Below, one piece after another: positions 43,429 to 53,700 of a stretch of DNA of 64,000 bases; within the stretch, counting starts at the first letter, position 1; each line of letters starts with the position of its first letter. The notes under the pieces are model-generated. The model searched no databases. It was not told the DNA's origin and saw nothing but the letters and a program-made list of their open reading frames with translations. The stretch is from Winslowiella iniecta (lineage in GTDB: Bacteria > Pseudomonadota > Gammaproteobacteria > Enterobacterales > Enterobacteriaceae), in the NCBI RefSeq assembly GCF_001267535.1, contig NZ_JRXE01000028.1:1-64000 (forward strand). Direction: 5' to 3'. The position numbers and the translations under genes are program-made.

Positions 43429-44463
43429 TTAGCGTTTTGCTTTCGCCGCGCGACTTAATACCGCACGATAAACCTTAAAACGCCCGGTCTGTGCCAGCAC
43501 TTCATGGCTGCCAAAAGTCTCATCGAGAATAGCCGGATAAGGCAGGAAGGCGTTGGCGACAATGCGCAGTTCACCGCCCATATTCAGGTGTTTTGCCGCG
43601 CCGCGAATCAGCGTTTGCGCCGCATCGAGGCTGGTCTGCATCCCGTCATGGAACGGCGGGTTGGAGATAATCATATCGAAGCGGCCGCTGACGTCAGAGT
43701 AGACGTTACTGGCAAAGACTTCGCCTTCCAGCTGATTCGCTGCCAGCGTCGCTTTACTGGCTTCAATGGCGGCGGCACTGACATCGGTCAGCCACAGGCG
43801 GACTTTAGGTGAGTGGCTGGCCAGCAGGGTGGAAAGCACCCCGGCACCACAACCGACATCCAGCACTTTGCCTTTGGTATGCGCAGTAAAGGTCGACAGC
43901 AACAGATCGCTGCCAATATCCAGTCCGTCACGGCTGAATACGCCAGGCAGCGTTTTAATGGTGAAGTCGTCGAGGGCATATTCGCCCCAGAAGTTTTCAG
44001 CATTAAACTCCGGGTTGATGTCGAGACGGCCGTGATACAAACCGCAACGGCGCGCGCTGTCAATTTTGTTCAGCGCTGCCCATTTACTGACCATTTCTTC
44101 CGCACTACGCACACCGCTGCGGTTTTCGCCGATAACAAAAATATCGCTACCCACCGGTAACAGTGACAGCAGGTTCTGTAACTGGAACAGTGCTTCTGGC
44201 TTATTTTTCGGCCAGTAGTAGATTAAGGTATCGCAATCACTGACCATCTCAGCGCTGGCCACCAGGCTGTATTGCGCATTTTCACCCATCGCACGGCTCA
44301 GGGTCTGCCAGTGATGATATTGCTGGGTATGAACCTTGCTGTGTGCAGTCTCCAGTTGAGCGGGCAGGTCATCCTGCAGGTCACCGGCAAACAGCACGCG
44401 GCGTTCAATAAATTCATCACTGTGGCGCAGAATAACTTCACTGGCCGGGGTAAAAGCGGACAT
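43429..44463 (-). CDS. rsmC: 16S rRNA (guanine1207-N2)-methyltransferase RsmC
   Basis: Methylates G1207 of 16S rRNA in the 30S subunit. The N-terminal half (to about 165) is a degenerate methylase fold, and the C-terminal half is the active one. S-adenosylmethionine motif: [12 protein letters not shown]; catalytic motif: ISNPPFHDG. The N-terminus ([18 protein letters not shown]) and length (344) match E. coli RsmC. It is divergent from holD, as in E. coli. Confidence 0.96.
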   Translation of the reverse strand: MSAFTPASEVILRHSDEFIERRVLFAGDLQDDLPAQLETAHSKVHTQQYHHWQTLSRAMGENAQYSLVASAEMVSDCDTLIYYWPKNKPEALFQLQNLLSLLPVGSDIFVIGENRSGVRSAEEMVSKWAALNKIDSARRCGLYHGRLDINPEFNAENFWGEYALDDFTIKTLPGVFSRDGLDIGSDLLLSTFTAHTKGKVLDVGCGAGVLSTLLASHSPKVRLWLTDVSAAAIEASKATLAANQLEGEVFASNVYSDVSGRFDMIISNPPFHDGMQTSLDAAQTLIRGAAKHLNMGGELRIVANAFLPYPAILDETFGSHEVLAQTGRFKVYRAVLSRAAKAKR

Positions 44464-44642
44464 CGGATGGCTCCTTATAAATCAGAACAGCGATTATACC
44501 TTAAGTCGTCCATGTTGCAGCAAGGCAGCAACAGAATGAATGCCGGTAAAAGGGATTGTTCAGCAATAGCGTGGTTTGTTGGCGCATATTCGATGGGTTT
44601 GTTAGCATAGCGGCGCAATCGGGCGACCAGACGGGAAAAAAT

Positions 44643-45062
44643 ATGTCTTCCAGACGTGACTGGTTATTACAGCAAATGGGCATTACGCAGTATGTACTGC
44701 GGCGTCCGCGTGCCTTACAAGGGGAAATTGCTGTCTCCTTGCCGACGCACACGCGCTTGCTGATTATCGCCGATGTGCCGCCCTCTACCGATGATCCATT
44801 AGTCAGTGACGTTTTGCGCGCACTGGCTGTTGATCCGCACGATGCCTTTGCATTAACGCCGGATCAGCTGGCGATGCTGCCGGATGATAATCATTGCGCC
44901 AGCTGGCGCTTAGGCATTGATACGCCGCTGACGTTGCAGGGCACCCAGCTTGCTTCTCCTGCTCTTGAAGAGCTCTATCATAATGCCAGTGCCAAACGCG
45001 CACTGTGGCAGCAGATCTGTGAACATGAATCAGATTTCTTTACTCACCCCGAACGACCTTAG
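44643..45062 (+). CDS. holD: DNA polymerase III psi subunit HolD
   Basis: A 139-residue psi subunit that ties the clamp loader (through chi) to single-strand-binding protein. The start MSSRRDWLLQQMGITQYVLRRP is the usual one, with the N-terminal peptide that binds the clamp loader. I take ATG 44643; the in-frame extension upstream is not conserved-looking. The 3' end overlaps rimI by 38 bases, an arrangement also found in E. coli. Confidence 0.94.
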   Translation: MSSRRDWLLQQMGITQYVLRRPRALQGEIAVSLPTHTRLLIIADVPPSTDDPLVSDVLRALAVDPHDAFALTPDQLAMLPDDNHCASWRLGIDTPLTLQGTQLASPALEELYHNASAKRALWQQICEHESDFFTHPERP

Positions 45063-45465
45063 TCACGCATTTGCCATTGAACAGCGTAGCCATGCTTTTC
45101 CGTGGACGGAAAAAACCTTTGCCAGTAATCAGGGCGAGCGTTATCTCAACTATCGGCTTGATGTCGATGGCGTTATGGCTGCGTTTGCCGTCACGCAAAT
45201 CGTGCTTGATGAAGCCACGCTGTTCAATATTGCCGTCGATCCGGCTTTCCAGCGCCGTGGGCTGGGGCGTCAACTGCTGGAACATATTATTGCTGAGCTG
45301 ACGCAGCGTGAGGTGTTAACGCTATGGCTGGAAGTGCGCGCCTCAAATCTCGGGGCGATTGCGCTATATGAACAGCTGGAATTTAATGAGGTATCGGTGC
45401 GCAGAAACTATTATCCGACCGCTGAAGGACGTGAAGACGCACTGATCATGGCTTTAACCCTATAG
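45025..45465 (+). CDS. rimI: Ribosomal protein S18-alanine N-acetyltransferase RimI
   Basis: GNAT enzyme that acetylates the N-terminal alanine of ribosomal protein S18. It matches E. coli RimI closely: [33 protein letters not shown], the acetyl-CoA loop [10 protein letters not shown], and [19 protein letters not shown] with RRNYYP. ATG 45025 lies inside the end of holD. The two are probably co-translated. Confidence 0.95.
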   Translation: MNQISLLTPNDLSHAFAIEQRSHAFPWTEKTFASNQGERYLNYRLDVDGVMAAFAVTQIVLDEATLFNIAVDPAFQRRGLGRQLLEHIIAELTQREVLTLWLEVRASNLGAIALYEQLEFNEVSVRRNYYPTAEGREDALIMALTL

Positions 45466-45506
45466 CGGGCAACGCCTGCGCAGATAAAACAGGATTTAAC
45501 GACAAG

Positions 45507-46187
45507 ATGTTAAAAGATTGGGATTGGATCTTATTCGACGCCGACGACACGTTATTTCATTTTGATGCCTTTGCTGGCTTACAGCGCCTGTTTCAACAAT
45601 ACGATGTGCAGTTTACCACCGCGGATTATGATGATTACCAGGCGGTAAACAAACCGCTGTGGGTGGATTATCAGAACGGTGTCATCGGTGCATTACAGCT
45701 TCAGCACCAGCGTTTTCAGGGCTGGGCGGATAAACTGAGTGTTGAACCACATGAGCTTAACCGCGGTTTTCTGGCGGCGATGGCGGAAATTTGTGTGCCG
45801 CTTGAAGGTGCCGTTGGCCTGATGAACCTGCTGAAAGGCCGGGTCAAAATCGGCATTATCACCAATGGTTTTACGGCACTACAGCAGGCGCGTTTGCAGC
45901 GCACCGGTTTCCTTGAGTACTTTGATCTGCTGGTGATCTCAGAACAAGTGGGTTATGCAAAACCTCATCCGGCGATTTTTGACTATGCGTTAAAGAAAAT
46001 GGGTAACCCACCACGCGATCGCGTGATGATGGTGGGAGACAACCCGGATTCCGATATTCTCGGCGGTATCAACGCTGGCCTGGCGACCTGCTGGCTGAAT
46101 GCGGATAACCGTGCCAGACCTGAAGGGATTGAGCCAACCTGGCAGGTCTCTTCGCTGAAACAGCTGGCTGAAATTCTCAGCGCTTAA
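45507..46187 (+). CDS. yjjG: Nucleotidase YjjG (HAD superfamily)
   Basis: A 226-residue HAD hydrolase that dephosphorylates pyrimidine nucleoside monophosphates and helps remove non-canonical ones. Motif I is [10 protein letters not shown], motif II is IITNGFT, motif III K is in '[14 protein letters not shown]', and motif IV is [13 protein letters not shown]. It follows rimI by 41 bases, as in E. coli, where prfC comes next. prfC is not in this window; a T6SS cluster follows instead. Confidence 0.94.
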   Translation: MLKDWDWILFDADDTLFHFDAFAGLQRLFQQYDVQFTTADYDDYQAVNKPLWVDYQNGVIGALQLQHQRFQGWADKLSVEPHELNRGFLAAMAEICVPLEGAVGLMNLLKGRVKIGIITNGFTALQQARLQRTGFLEYFDLLVISEQVGYAKPHPAIFDYALKKMGNPPRDRVMMVGDNPDSDILGGINAGLATCWLNADNRARPEGIEPTWQVSSLKQLAEILSA

Positions 46188-46207
46188 CTGCGCACCCCGG
46201 CTTTTCC

Positions 46208-46240
46208 GGTTGCCAGACAGACTCTGTCTTTCTGGTAACC
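46208..46240 (+). terminator. Hairpin after yjjG
   Basis: GGTTGCCAGACAGAC and GTCTTTCTGGTAACC form a long stem with one mismatch and one G-T pair, 20 bases past the yjjG stop. There is no strong T-run directly behind. Confidence 0.5.
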
Positions 46241-46348
46241 ACACTTCTCTTTAGCGGTTCCGCTGTGTTTACCTCCTCGCTGACTTATTTTATCAATCCG
46301 TCATTCCCGCCCCGGAAGCAACAATCAAAAAATGAGAAAAGTTTTTTT

Positions 46349-46381
46349 CACTACTCAAATCCAGAGTGGTGGCTTTTTTTT
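46349..46381 (+). terminator. Intrinsic terminator before the T6SS cluster
   Basis: CACTACTC (46349-46356) pairs with GAGTGGTG (46364-46371) with one T-G pair, followed by GC and eight T. It insulates the T6SS cluster from the housekeeping operon. Confidence 0.8.
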
Positions 46382-47026
46382 GTGCGTTATATCATAAATT
46401 TTATCAATGTTTGTCGTCTGTTTCCTACAACCGTGGCGCAAAATATCGAGGATTTGTGATTATTTCTATGTGAAAGAATAATTAATGATTATTAGTTGGT
46501 TAACAAAGCGTTGAATTTTTGTCGGGACACTATAAACTGCGCAAATTATGATGTTTAAAGCCGTAATAAAACGCAAGTGTGCGTTACCGGGTGCAGGCTC
46601 GTGCGGTAGCCATGGTCAGATAAAATTTTATTATCATTATGATTTACATGATAAAGTAACAAATATTACAACGTGATCATTACGTGTTTACTTATCATAT
46701 CAATGAAATTCTCTCCCGGACGATAACAGAGAGTCGAAGCAAGGAAGTTTTAAGGCATGTTGAACGTTATCCCCTGATGTTCATCATTACCGCACAGGAG
46801 TGCAGTTTCTGGTTACTCGTTAGCTTATCAATTACCCTGATGTTGCTTTGTATTTAGCCTGTTTTAATTTTTTTATTCTTAATAAAATTGATTAAATTAA
46901 CTGGCGTTTTTTATCTGTTTGCCAGAGCAGTGCCGATTGCGTTTTCTCTGCTAATCGGAGGCTTTAATCAGCCTGTTTACCTCGCCAGTCATTATGGCGT
47001 GATGTCATTAGTGTTATGGAAAATTT
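46382..47026. other. Long AT-rich leader of the T6SS cluster
   Basis: About 645 bases with no gene I can support. It has a TATAAA at 46531, which may be a -10 element without a well-placed -35. The promoter of the T6SS operon should lie here. I see no clear operator repeat. Confidence 0.4.
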
Positions 47027-47539
47027 ATGAGGATCATGGTGAAAATTCGTGTCGCACTAAGTCTGATTGGGGTGTTAAGCCTTGCTGGTTGTCTCCCTCG
47101 AACGCCGCCGTTAACGGATGAGACGATAGTTTCCACGACTGTCGACGGCGTGAAAATTAACTACCGGCACGCCATTTTGCCCCCTGCGCAGTTCACGCCG
47201 CTGAATGAAGAGTATCGCGCACTGTATAACGCGTCAGTGATGAACCGTCCTGATTTCGGCGGCAAACTGCTGCGCTATCTGAGCAACGGTGAGACCTACA
47301 CGGTGGCAGGCAAGGTAGAAAATGGCTGGTATGCCATTGCCGGCGATCAGCAAGAGCTGATTGGCTACGTTCCTCTGCGTGCCGGCGTAAAAAGTGAGCT
47401 CTGGGATAAGACCGTCAAAGCGGATTCCCGCCGTAAACGGGTAAGGAGCAATCAATCTGCTAAGCCGACCTGCGTGGCAGTTGCTGGCGAGAGCAAAGCT
47501 TGCCAGAACGCTAACAACGGTACCTGGATCATCGATTAA
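47027..47539 (+). CDS. SH3-like lipoprotein at the head of the T6SS cluster
   Basis: A 170-residue lipoprotein: signal peptide with lipobox LSLAGC (Cys22). The middle (LSNGETYTVAGKVENGWYAI to IGYVPL) resembles a bacterial SH3 domain, which often binds cell-wall peptides. The C-terminus is basic with two further cysteines. An ATG at 47036 is an alternative start. It lies directly upstream of tssJ in the same direction. It may help the secretion apparatus pass the cell wall, but I know no experimental role. Confidence 0.75.
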   Translation: MRIMVKIRVALSLIGVLSLAGCLPRTPPLTDETIVSTTVDGVKINYRHAILPPAQFTPLNEEYRALYNASVMNRPDFGGKLLRYLSNGETYTVAGKVENGWYAIAGDQQELIGYVPLRAGVKSELWDKTVKADSRRKRVRSNQSAKPTCVAVAGESKACQNANNGTWIID

Positions 47540-47563
47540 AATCGCTTCAATGGAAGCATTGCT

Positions 47564-48070
47564 ATGAATGGATTCAACGGGTTGCGTCTGAGTGCTCAGG
47601 CGTTGTTACTGGCGGTGCTGCCGCTGGTCTCTGGCTGTTTTTCATCTTCCAACAGTTCGCAGCAGGTGCGTTACAGCCTGTCTTTTCAGGCACATCCGCA
47701 AATTAATGAATCCGCTCCGCTCAAGGTGAGAGTGCTGTTACTGAAATCGGACGCGGATTTTATGGCGGCAGATTTCTGGTCACTGCAAAACGATGCCCAC
47801 GCCTTGTTGGGTGCCAATCTGCTTAACAGCGAGCAGTTTTTTCTGCGACCAGGACAGCTGAATAAAAAAATCAGCGGTCAGGGCAGTGGCGAAGCACGTT
47901 ATCTTGGCATTCTGGCTGAATATCAGTCACTTGACGGCAAGATATGGCGGTTGTCATTGCCGCTATCGGCTCCTGGTGAGGGGCTTTTACACTCCATCTG
48001 GCAGGGATCGTCAGGGGAGACAGATGCGGAAGTTATTGCGGATATCAACGGCATTCGCGTTATTCGCTGA
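47564..48070 (+). CDS. tssJ: T6SS outer membrane lipoprotein TssJ
   Basis: Lipoprotein (lipobox LVSGC, Cys25) that anchors the TssJLM membrane complex in the outer membrane. The beta-sandwich core is seen in VRYSLSFQAHPQINESAPLKVRVLLLKSD, with the L1-2 loop facing TssM, and LGILAEYQSLDGKIWRL. Length 168 is normal. It lies 30 bases before tssK. Confidence 0.92.
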   Translation: MNGFNGLRLSAQALLLAVLPLVSGCFSSSNSSQQVRYSLSFQAHPQINESAPLKVRVLLLKSDADFMAADFWSLQNDAHALLGANLLNSEQFFLRPGQLNKKISGQGSGEARYLGILAEYQSLDGKIWRLSLPLSAPGEGLLHSIWQGSSGETDAEVIADINGIRVIR

Positions 48071-48100
48071 CAGGATTAAGTCTTTGAAAAGGAAGTCATT

Positions 48101-49444
48101 ATGAATCACCCGGCAAAAGTGGTGTGGAGCGAAGGGATGTTTCTGCGGCCGCATCATTTCCAGCAATCGGAAAGCTATTTCCATCACCTTATTCACGCCA
48201 GGGCGGAGCTGCAACACCCCTGGCAGTGGGGTTTTTTCGAGCTCGAAATCAATCACACGCTGCTGCGGCAGGGAAAACTGGCACTTAACTCTGCCCGCGG
48301 CCTGCTGCCCGACGGGACGTACTTCTGCTTTCATGACGGGCGTGATGCGCCCGCGCCATTGTTCATCGCAGACCATTCCGCCGGAGCGAAAGTGGTGCTG
48401 GCACTGCCTGCGCGTCGTGGTGGGCGTGAAGAAGTGATTTTTGACGAGGCGGGGGATTCGCTGGCACGCTTTGTCAGTTTTGAGCAGGAAGTTGAAGATG
48501 TTAACGCGGTAGCCGTGGGGCAGACCGCCGTTCAGTTTGGCCGGCTGCGACTGAAACTGATGCTGGAAAGCGAACTGTCGGCCGAGTGGACGGCGTTAGG
48601 CGTGGCGCGGTTTAACGATACTCGCAGCGAAAATCAGCTGCGCCTCGACCCGGCTTATATTCCTCCATTGCTTAACAGCAGCGTCAACGCCACGCTGCGC
48701 AATTACCTCCATGATCTGCAAACTATGCTGACGCAGCGCTGTCAGCAGCTGGGCCAGCGTCTGCAACAGCCAGGACGTTTTAACCAGGCTGATACCGTTG
48801 ATTTTATGCTGCTGGCATTACTCAATTATCATTCAGGTCAACTCAGCCACCTCAAACACCTCCCTTTATTGCACCCTGAACAGCTGTGGCGTCAATGGCT
48901 GGCTTTTGCCTGTGAACTGACCACCTACACGCCCCGACGTTTTCCTGACCAAACCTTGCCTGAATACTGCCATGACGACCTGGCGCGATGTTTTGCGGAA
49001 CTTATGCTGATGCTGCGCCACGGCTTGTCGCAGGTGCTGGAAGAACATGCCATTCAGCTGGTACTCACCGAGCGTTCTCACGGTCTTAGCGTGGCAACGG
49101 TGTCCGATCAGGCAATGATTCGCGAGTTTGGCTTTGTGCTGGCGGTGCGTGCCGATATCCCTGGCGAAACGCTGCATATCCATTTCCCGGCGCAAATGAA
49201 AATCGCGCCGGTGGCAAAAATTCGCGACCTCGTACATCTGCAACTGCCAGGCCTGGTGCTGCGTGCCATGCCGACCGCACCACCTCAAATTCCCTGGCAT
49301 GCTGGCTACAGCTATTTTGAGCTGGAGAAAGGCGGTGAGCTATGGAAGGAGATGGAAAAGTCCGGCGCGTTTGCCCTGCATCTGGCGGGGGATTTTCCCG
49401 GCCTGGAGATGCAGTTCTGGGCGATTCGTAGTCATTCAGTCTGA
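48101..49444 (+). CDS. tssK: T6SS baseplate protein TssK
   Basis: Baseplate subunit that links the wedge complex to the TssJLM membrane complex. The start KVVWSEGMFLRPHHFQQSE is the strong family signature, which contacts the baseplate; the C-terminal domain binds the membrane proteins. Length 447 is as usual. It is part of a close-packed operon with tssJ and tssL. Confidence 0.96.
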   Translation: MNHPAKVVWSEGMFLRPHHFQQSESYFHHLIHARAELQHPWQWGFFELEINHTLLRQGKLALNSARGLLPDGTYFCFHDGRDAPAPLFIADHSAGAKVVLALPARRGGREEVIFDEAGDSLARFVSFEQEVEDVNAVAVGQTAVQFGRLRLKLMLESELSAEWTALGVARFNDTRSENQLRLDPAYIPPLLNSSVNATLRNYLHDLQTMLTQRCQQLGQRLQQPGRFNQADTVDFMLLALLNYHSGQLSHLKHLPLLHPEQLWRQWLAFACELTTYTPRRFPDQTLPEYCHDDLARCFAELMLMLRHGLSQVLEEHAIQLVLTERSHGLSVATVSDQAMIREFGFVLAVRADIPGETLHIHFPAQMKIAPVAKIRDLVHLQLPGLVLRAMPTAPPQIPWHAGYSYFELEKGGELWKEMEKSGAFALHLAGDFPGLEMQFWAIRSHSV

Positions 49445-49458
49445 ATCAGTGAGCGCTT

Positions 49459-50700
49459 ATGATGCAGGAACGACAATCCACCGGCAGTAATACCCTTTTC
49501 CCTGGCGCGAACAGCAGCAACCTGTTGGTGGTTGCTGCCAATTCGTTACTGAACGCTATTCCTGATATTCGCCATTGCGTCACGCATGCTGATCCGGCGG
49601 GATTGCGTCAGCAATTGATTGACGAGATCCGCCAGTTTGAGATGCATTGTCAGCGCTCAGGCTTACCCTATGAAATGATCGTTGGCGCGCGCTATTGCCT
49701 GTGTACCGCGCTGGATGAGGCTGCGGCGCTGACGCCGTGGGGCAGCAGGGGCGTCTGGCCGGGAAGTGGGCTGCTGGTGACTTTTCATAATGAAACCTGG
49801 GGCGGCGAAAAGTTTTTTCAGTTACTGGCTAAGCTGTCGCAAAGCCCGCGTGAGCATCTCTGGTTACTCGAGTTGATTAATTTCTGTCTGCAACTGGGCT
49901 TTGAAGGGCGCTACCGCGTTACGGATAACGGGCGCTCACAACTCGACACCATCAAACGGCGCTTATTGCAGATGATTCATGGCGTGCGTGGAGGATATTC
50001 GCCACCGCTGTCGCCACATCCTCTGGATCAACCGCAGGCCAGTAAGCTATGGCGACCGGTGGTACCCCTCTGGGCGGTTACCGCACTGACCGGATTAATG
50101 GCCTGCTTGTTTTATATCGCGCTTAACTGGCGGTTGAGCGATCGCGTCAGCCCGGTACTGGCGGCGATTTATCAGATCGTACTACCTGAAGTCGCCATTC
50201 CTCATCCGGCACCGCCGCCGCCGCCAGCTTTAAATCTGCGCGGGTTTCTGCGTGCCGAAATCGAGCAGGGACTGGTGACGGTGCGTGATCAAGCGGCTCA
50301 GAGCGTGGTAACCATAAATGGCGATGGTCTGTTCGCTTCGGCATCAACCACCGTTCGCAGCAGTTATCGGCCGGTACTGGATCGCATCGCCCAGGCGATG
50401 GATAACGTCAGCGGCAAGATTCTGGTGGTGGGTTACAGCGATAACCTGCCGATACGCAGTGTCCGTTTTGCGTCGAATTATGAGCTGTCGCTGGCGCGGG
50501 CAGAGTCGGTACGTCAGATTTTGCAGTCACATCTGACGCAGCCTGAGCGTGTTAAAGCCGAAGGGCGTGGTGAGAACAGCCCGCTGGTCGCCAATAATAG
50601 CGCCGAAAACCGTGCCCGCAATCGGCGGGTTGAAATAACACTATTGGTTTCACCCGAGAATACTCGGGCAGAGCTGAATCGCCGGTCGCAAGGAAATTAA
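49459..50700 (+). CDS. tssL: T6SS inner membrane protein TssL with an OmpA-like domain
   Basis: An evolved TssL of 413 residues. The cytoplasmic DotU/TssL domain (about 1-190) has the marks 'ARYCLCTALDEA' and 'WGGEKFFQLL'. One membrane segment follows (about 200-222, LWAVTALTGLMACLFYIAL). A proline-rich linker leads to a periplasmic OmpA-like domain (about 290-405: GYSDNLPIRS, NYELSLARAESV, GRGENSPLVANN) that should bind peptidoglycan and anchor the channel. Confidence 0.95.
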   Translation: MMQERQSTGSNTLFPGANSSNLLVVAANSLLNAIPDIRHCVTHADPAGLRQQLIDEIRQFEMHCQRSGLPYEMIVGARYCLCTALDEAAALTPWGSRGVWPGSGLLVTFHNETWGGEKFFQLLAKLSQSPREHLWLLELINFCLQLGFEGRYRVTDNGRSQLDTIKRRLLQMIHGVRGGYSPPLSPHPLDQPQASKLWRPVVPLWAVTALTGLMACLFYIALNWRLSDRVSPVLAAIYQIVLPEVAIPHPAPPPPPALNLRGFLRAEIEQGLVTVRDQAAQSVVTINGDGLFASASTTVRSSYRPVLDRIAQAMDNVSGKILVVGYSDNLPIRSVRFASNYELSLARAESVRQILQSHLTQPERVKAEGRGENSPLVANNSAENRARNRRVEITLLVSPENTRAELNRRSQGN

Positions 50701-50703
50701 CCC

Positions 50704-53700
50704 ATGCTGAACAGACTTTTTGCTTTCCTGACCAGCCGGTTGATGTGGGGGTTTATCGGTATCACCGCGCTGGCTGTGATGATTTGGGTGATCGGCCCAC
50801 TGCTTGCTGTCGCTGATGCCCGGCCACTTGAACCTGGAATCAATCGCCAGATGCTGATTGGATTACTTTACCTGCTGTGGGCAATCAGTCGCGTTGTCCC
50901 TCGCCTGTATAACGCCTGGCTTAATCGCAAACTAATGGGAAGTCTGAGCCGCGTAACGCCGTCCGGCACAGGCGAGCGTAAAAGACTCACCGGCGAAGAA
51001 CAACTGCTGGCGGATCGTTTTAATGAAGCATCCCGGCTGTTAAAAAAAGCCCATTTTCTCCGTGCAGAGAGTCAGTATCAGCCGCTCTGGATACAAAATT
51101 TCAGCCGCCAGTACCTTTATCAGTTGCCATGGTATGTGATTATTGGCGCACCGGGCGCGGGTAAAACCACCGCGCTGCTCAACTCAGGCTTACATTTTCC
51201 CCTGGCCGATAGCCTGGGCAAAACGGCACTGCGCGGAATCGGGGGGACGCGCAACTGTGACTGGTGGTTTACCAGTGAAGCCGTACTGATCGATACCGCC
51301 GGGCGTTACGCCTTGCAGCAGAGCCAGCAGGCGCAAGATGCGGGAGAGTGGCAGCGTTTTATTGCGTTGCTACGTAAATATCGCGCGCGCCAGCCGATTA
51401 ATGGCGTGATCGTGACGATCAGCGTGGCCGATCTGCTGACACAGGATCCGCAGATCGCGCAGCAGCATGCCCGTTCCCTTCGCCAGCGTCTGTCAGAGCT
51501 GCATGAGCAGTTAGGCATTGGTTTTCCGGTCTATGTGCTGGTGACCAAAACCGATTTGCTGAAAGGGTTTCGCGCCTATTTTGCGGAATTTGATAAAGCG
51601 CAGCGCGATCAGATATGGGGTTTTACTTTTCCTCGTGAGCAGGTAAAGCAGGCGGGCTTTGATCTGGCAGAAGCCTGCAATCAGCACTATTTGCTGTTGC
51701 AACAACGGCTTGAGGCTGGCCTGCCCGATACCCTGTTACAGGAACAGAATGCGCAAGCGCGTGCTGAAAGTTATCTGTTTCCACAACAGTTTGCCGCATT
51801 GCGTCAGCTACTGGTCGAGATGCTCGGCAATGTGTTTTCCCGTTCGGACTTTGAAACGCCATTTTTTCCACGTGGGGTTTATTTCGCCAGCGGAACCCAG
51901 GAGGGGCTGCCTTTTGATCGGGTCATGGGTGAACTTCATCGTGCCATGCGGCTACAGCCCAGGGTGGATGAAGCGCCTGCTGCTAACAGCAATAATGCCT
52001 GGGATCGTGTTAATAAAGCTGCGCCCGTTCCCGCCAACAAAGGCCAAAGTTTCTTTCTTAAAAATCTGCTGCAGGATGTGATTTTTCAAGAGTCGGGGCT
52101 GGCTGGCAGCAACCGCTGGTGGGAGCTGCGTAATCGTGCGGTGCTGTGGTCCGGCTATCTGCTGCTGGCTACATTACTGATCATTGCCGCTATCCTCTGG
52201 CTGACCAGTTATCACCACAATCAACACTGGCTGCATGAAGTACAGCAAAAAGTGCCGCAAATTGAGCAGCAAAGTAAGCAGTTGCAGATTTCCGGTGAGA
52301 ACGATCTGTTCGTGCTGCTGCCGTTTCTTAACCAGCTGCAACATCTGCCCGAAAGCCAGGATTTTAATCGTGCTGCGCCACCGCTGACATGGCGCATGGG
52401 ACTCTATCGCGGTGTGGAAGTCAATGATGCCGCCATGACGTTGTATCAGAAGTCACTACGTCAGTTGCTACTGCCACTGGTCGCGCAGGCGATTACCCAC
52501 TGGTTGCAAAATGATAACGGCAGCGATGCGGATTACAGTTATGAGGCACTGAAAGCCTACAGGATGCTGTATCAGCCTGATCGGTATGACGGTAAATTTT
52601 TACACGCCTGGCTGATGCTGAATGTGCAGCGTAATCTGCCATCCGGGGTGACCCAACAGCAAATTAAACAACTTGATGACCATCTGACACAGCTACTGGA
52701 ATCTCAGATCCAGGCCTCTCCCTATGCACGCGATGACAATTTGATCGCTCGCCAGCAGGCGCTCATTAATCAGGTCGCTTTGTCACAGCGAGTTTATGGA
52801 CGTATAAAACGCCTGCTGGAGCATAACGCAAACTTAAAACCGGTTTCCCTGTCATCTCTCGGTGGACCGCAAAGTGAGCTGGTGTTTTCACGCAAGAGCG
52901 GAACTTCTGCCAGCGAGGGAATAAGCGGATTGTTTACTCCGGAGGGTTACTGGAACAGCTTTAATAAAAATATCGATGCCATCACCGCAGAGCTGCATAA
53001 AGACGATTTATGGGTGCTGGGCGGGCACAGCCAGAACGAAAACAAGCAACAAACGGATGACGCCGTGCGTCAGCTCTACCTCACTGATTATATTGGCCAG
53101 TGGCAGAGTTTGATCGAGGATATTCAGCTGAATAACAGCGCCAGCCTGGCGCAGCGTATTAATACCGCCCGTCTGCTTTCCGGCAACAATTCACCGCTGC
53201 GCAGGCTGGTGGTTAATCTCAGCCAGTATCTGATGCTGGAACGGTTACCGGAACAGCGTGCTGAGGCACAGCCCAAGCCTGAGTTGACGTCGGGTCGTGC
53301 GACTCAAACCTTACAGGCACTGTTTCGTTCTCCGCAGGCGGTGGCGCTGGTCGATTCGCCGCCGTCGCCAGAACAGGCGGTAAATCATCACTTTGCCGCG
53401 ATCATTGAACTGGCGCAGCCGTTGGAAAAAGGCGGAAATGTTGTGGTTTTCGACGATATTCTCCACCAGATTGATGAGCTTTATCGCTATCTGACTGCGG
53501 TTCAGGATGCGGCTAACAGCGGTATGCCTCCGCCCTCCAGTGAGCCAATCAGCCGGTTGCAGGCCAGTGCCGGGCGTCTGCCAGGTTCGTTACAAACCAT
53601 GCTGACGGGTCTGGCGGTGGGCGCCAGTAGCGATACCCAGCGGCGCGATCTGGAAAATGTCAGCAAGCGGAGCAATGTGGAAGTCGGTAGCTTTTGTCGC

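Noticed and set aside
46265-46459. 64-codon frame over the terminator at 46349
   Set aside because: It runs through a clear hairpin with a T-run; not coding.
46777-46857. 26-codon hydrophobic frame in the T6SS leader (MFIITAQECSFWLL)
   Set aside because: It could be a small membrane peptide, but there is no good ribosome site and no comparison to support it.
46888-47121. 77-codon frame overlapping the SH3 lipoprotein gene
   Set aside because: Its 3' half is out of frame with a well-supported lipoprotein, and no ribosome site is seen.
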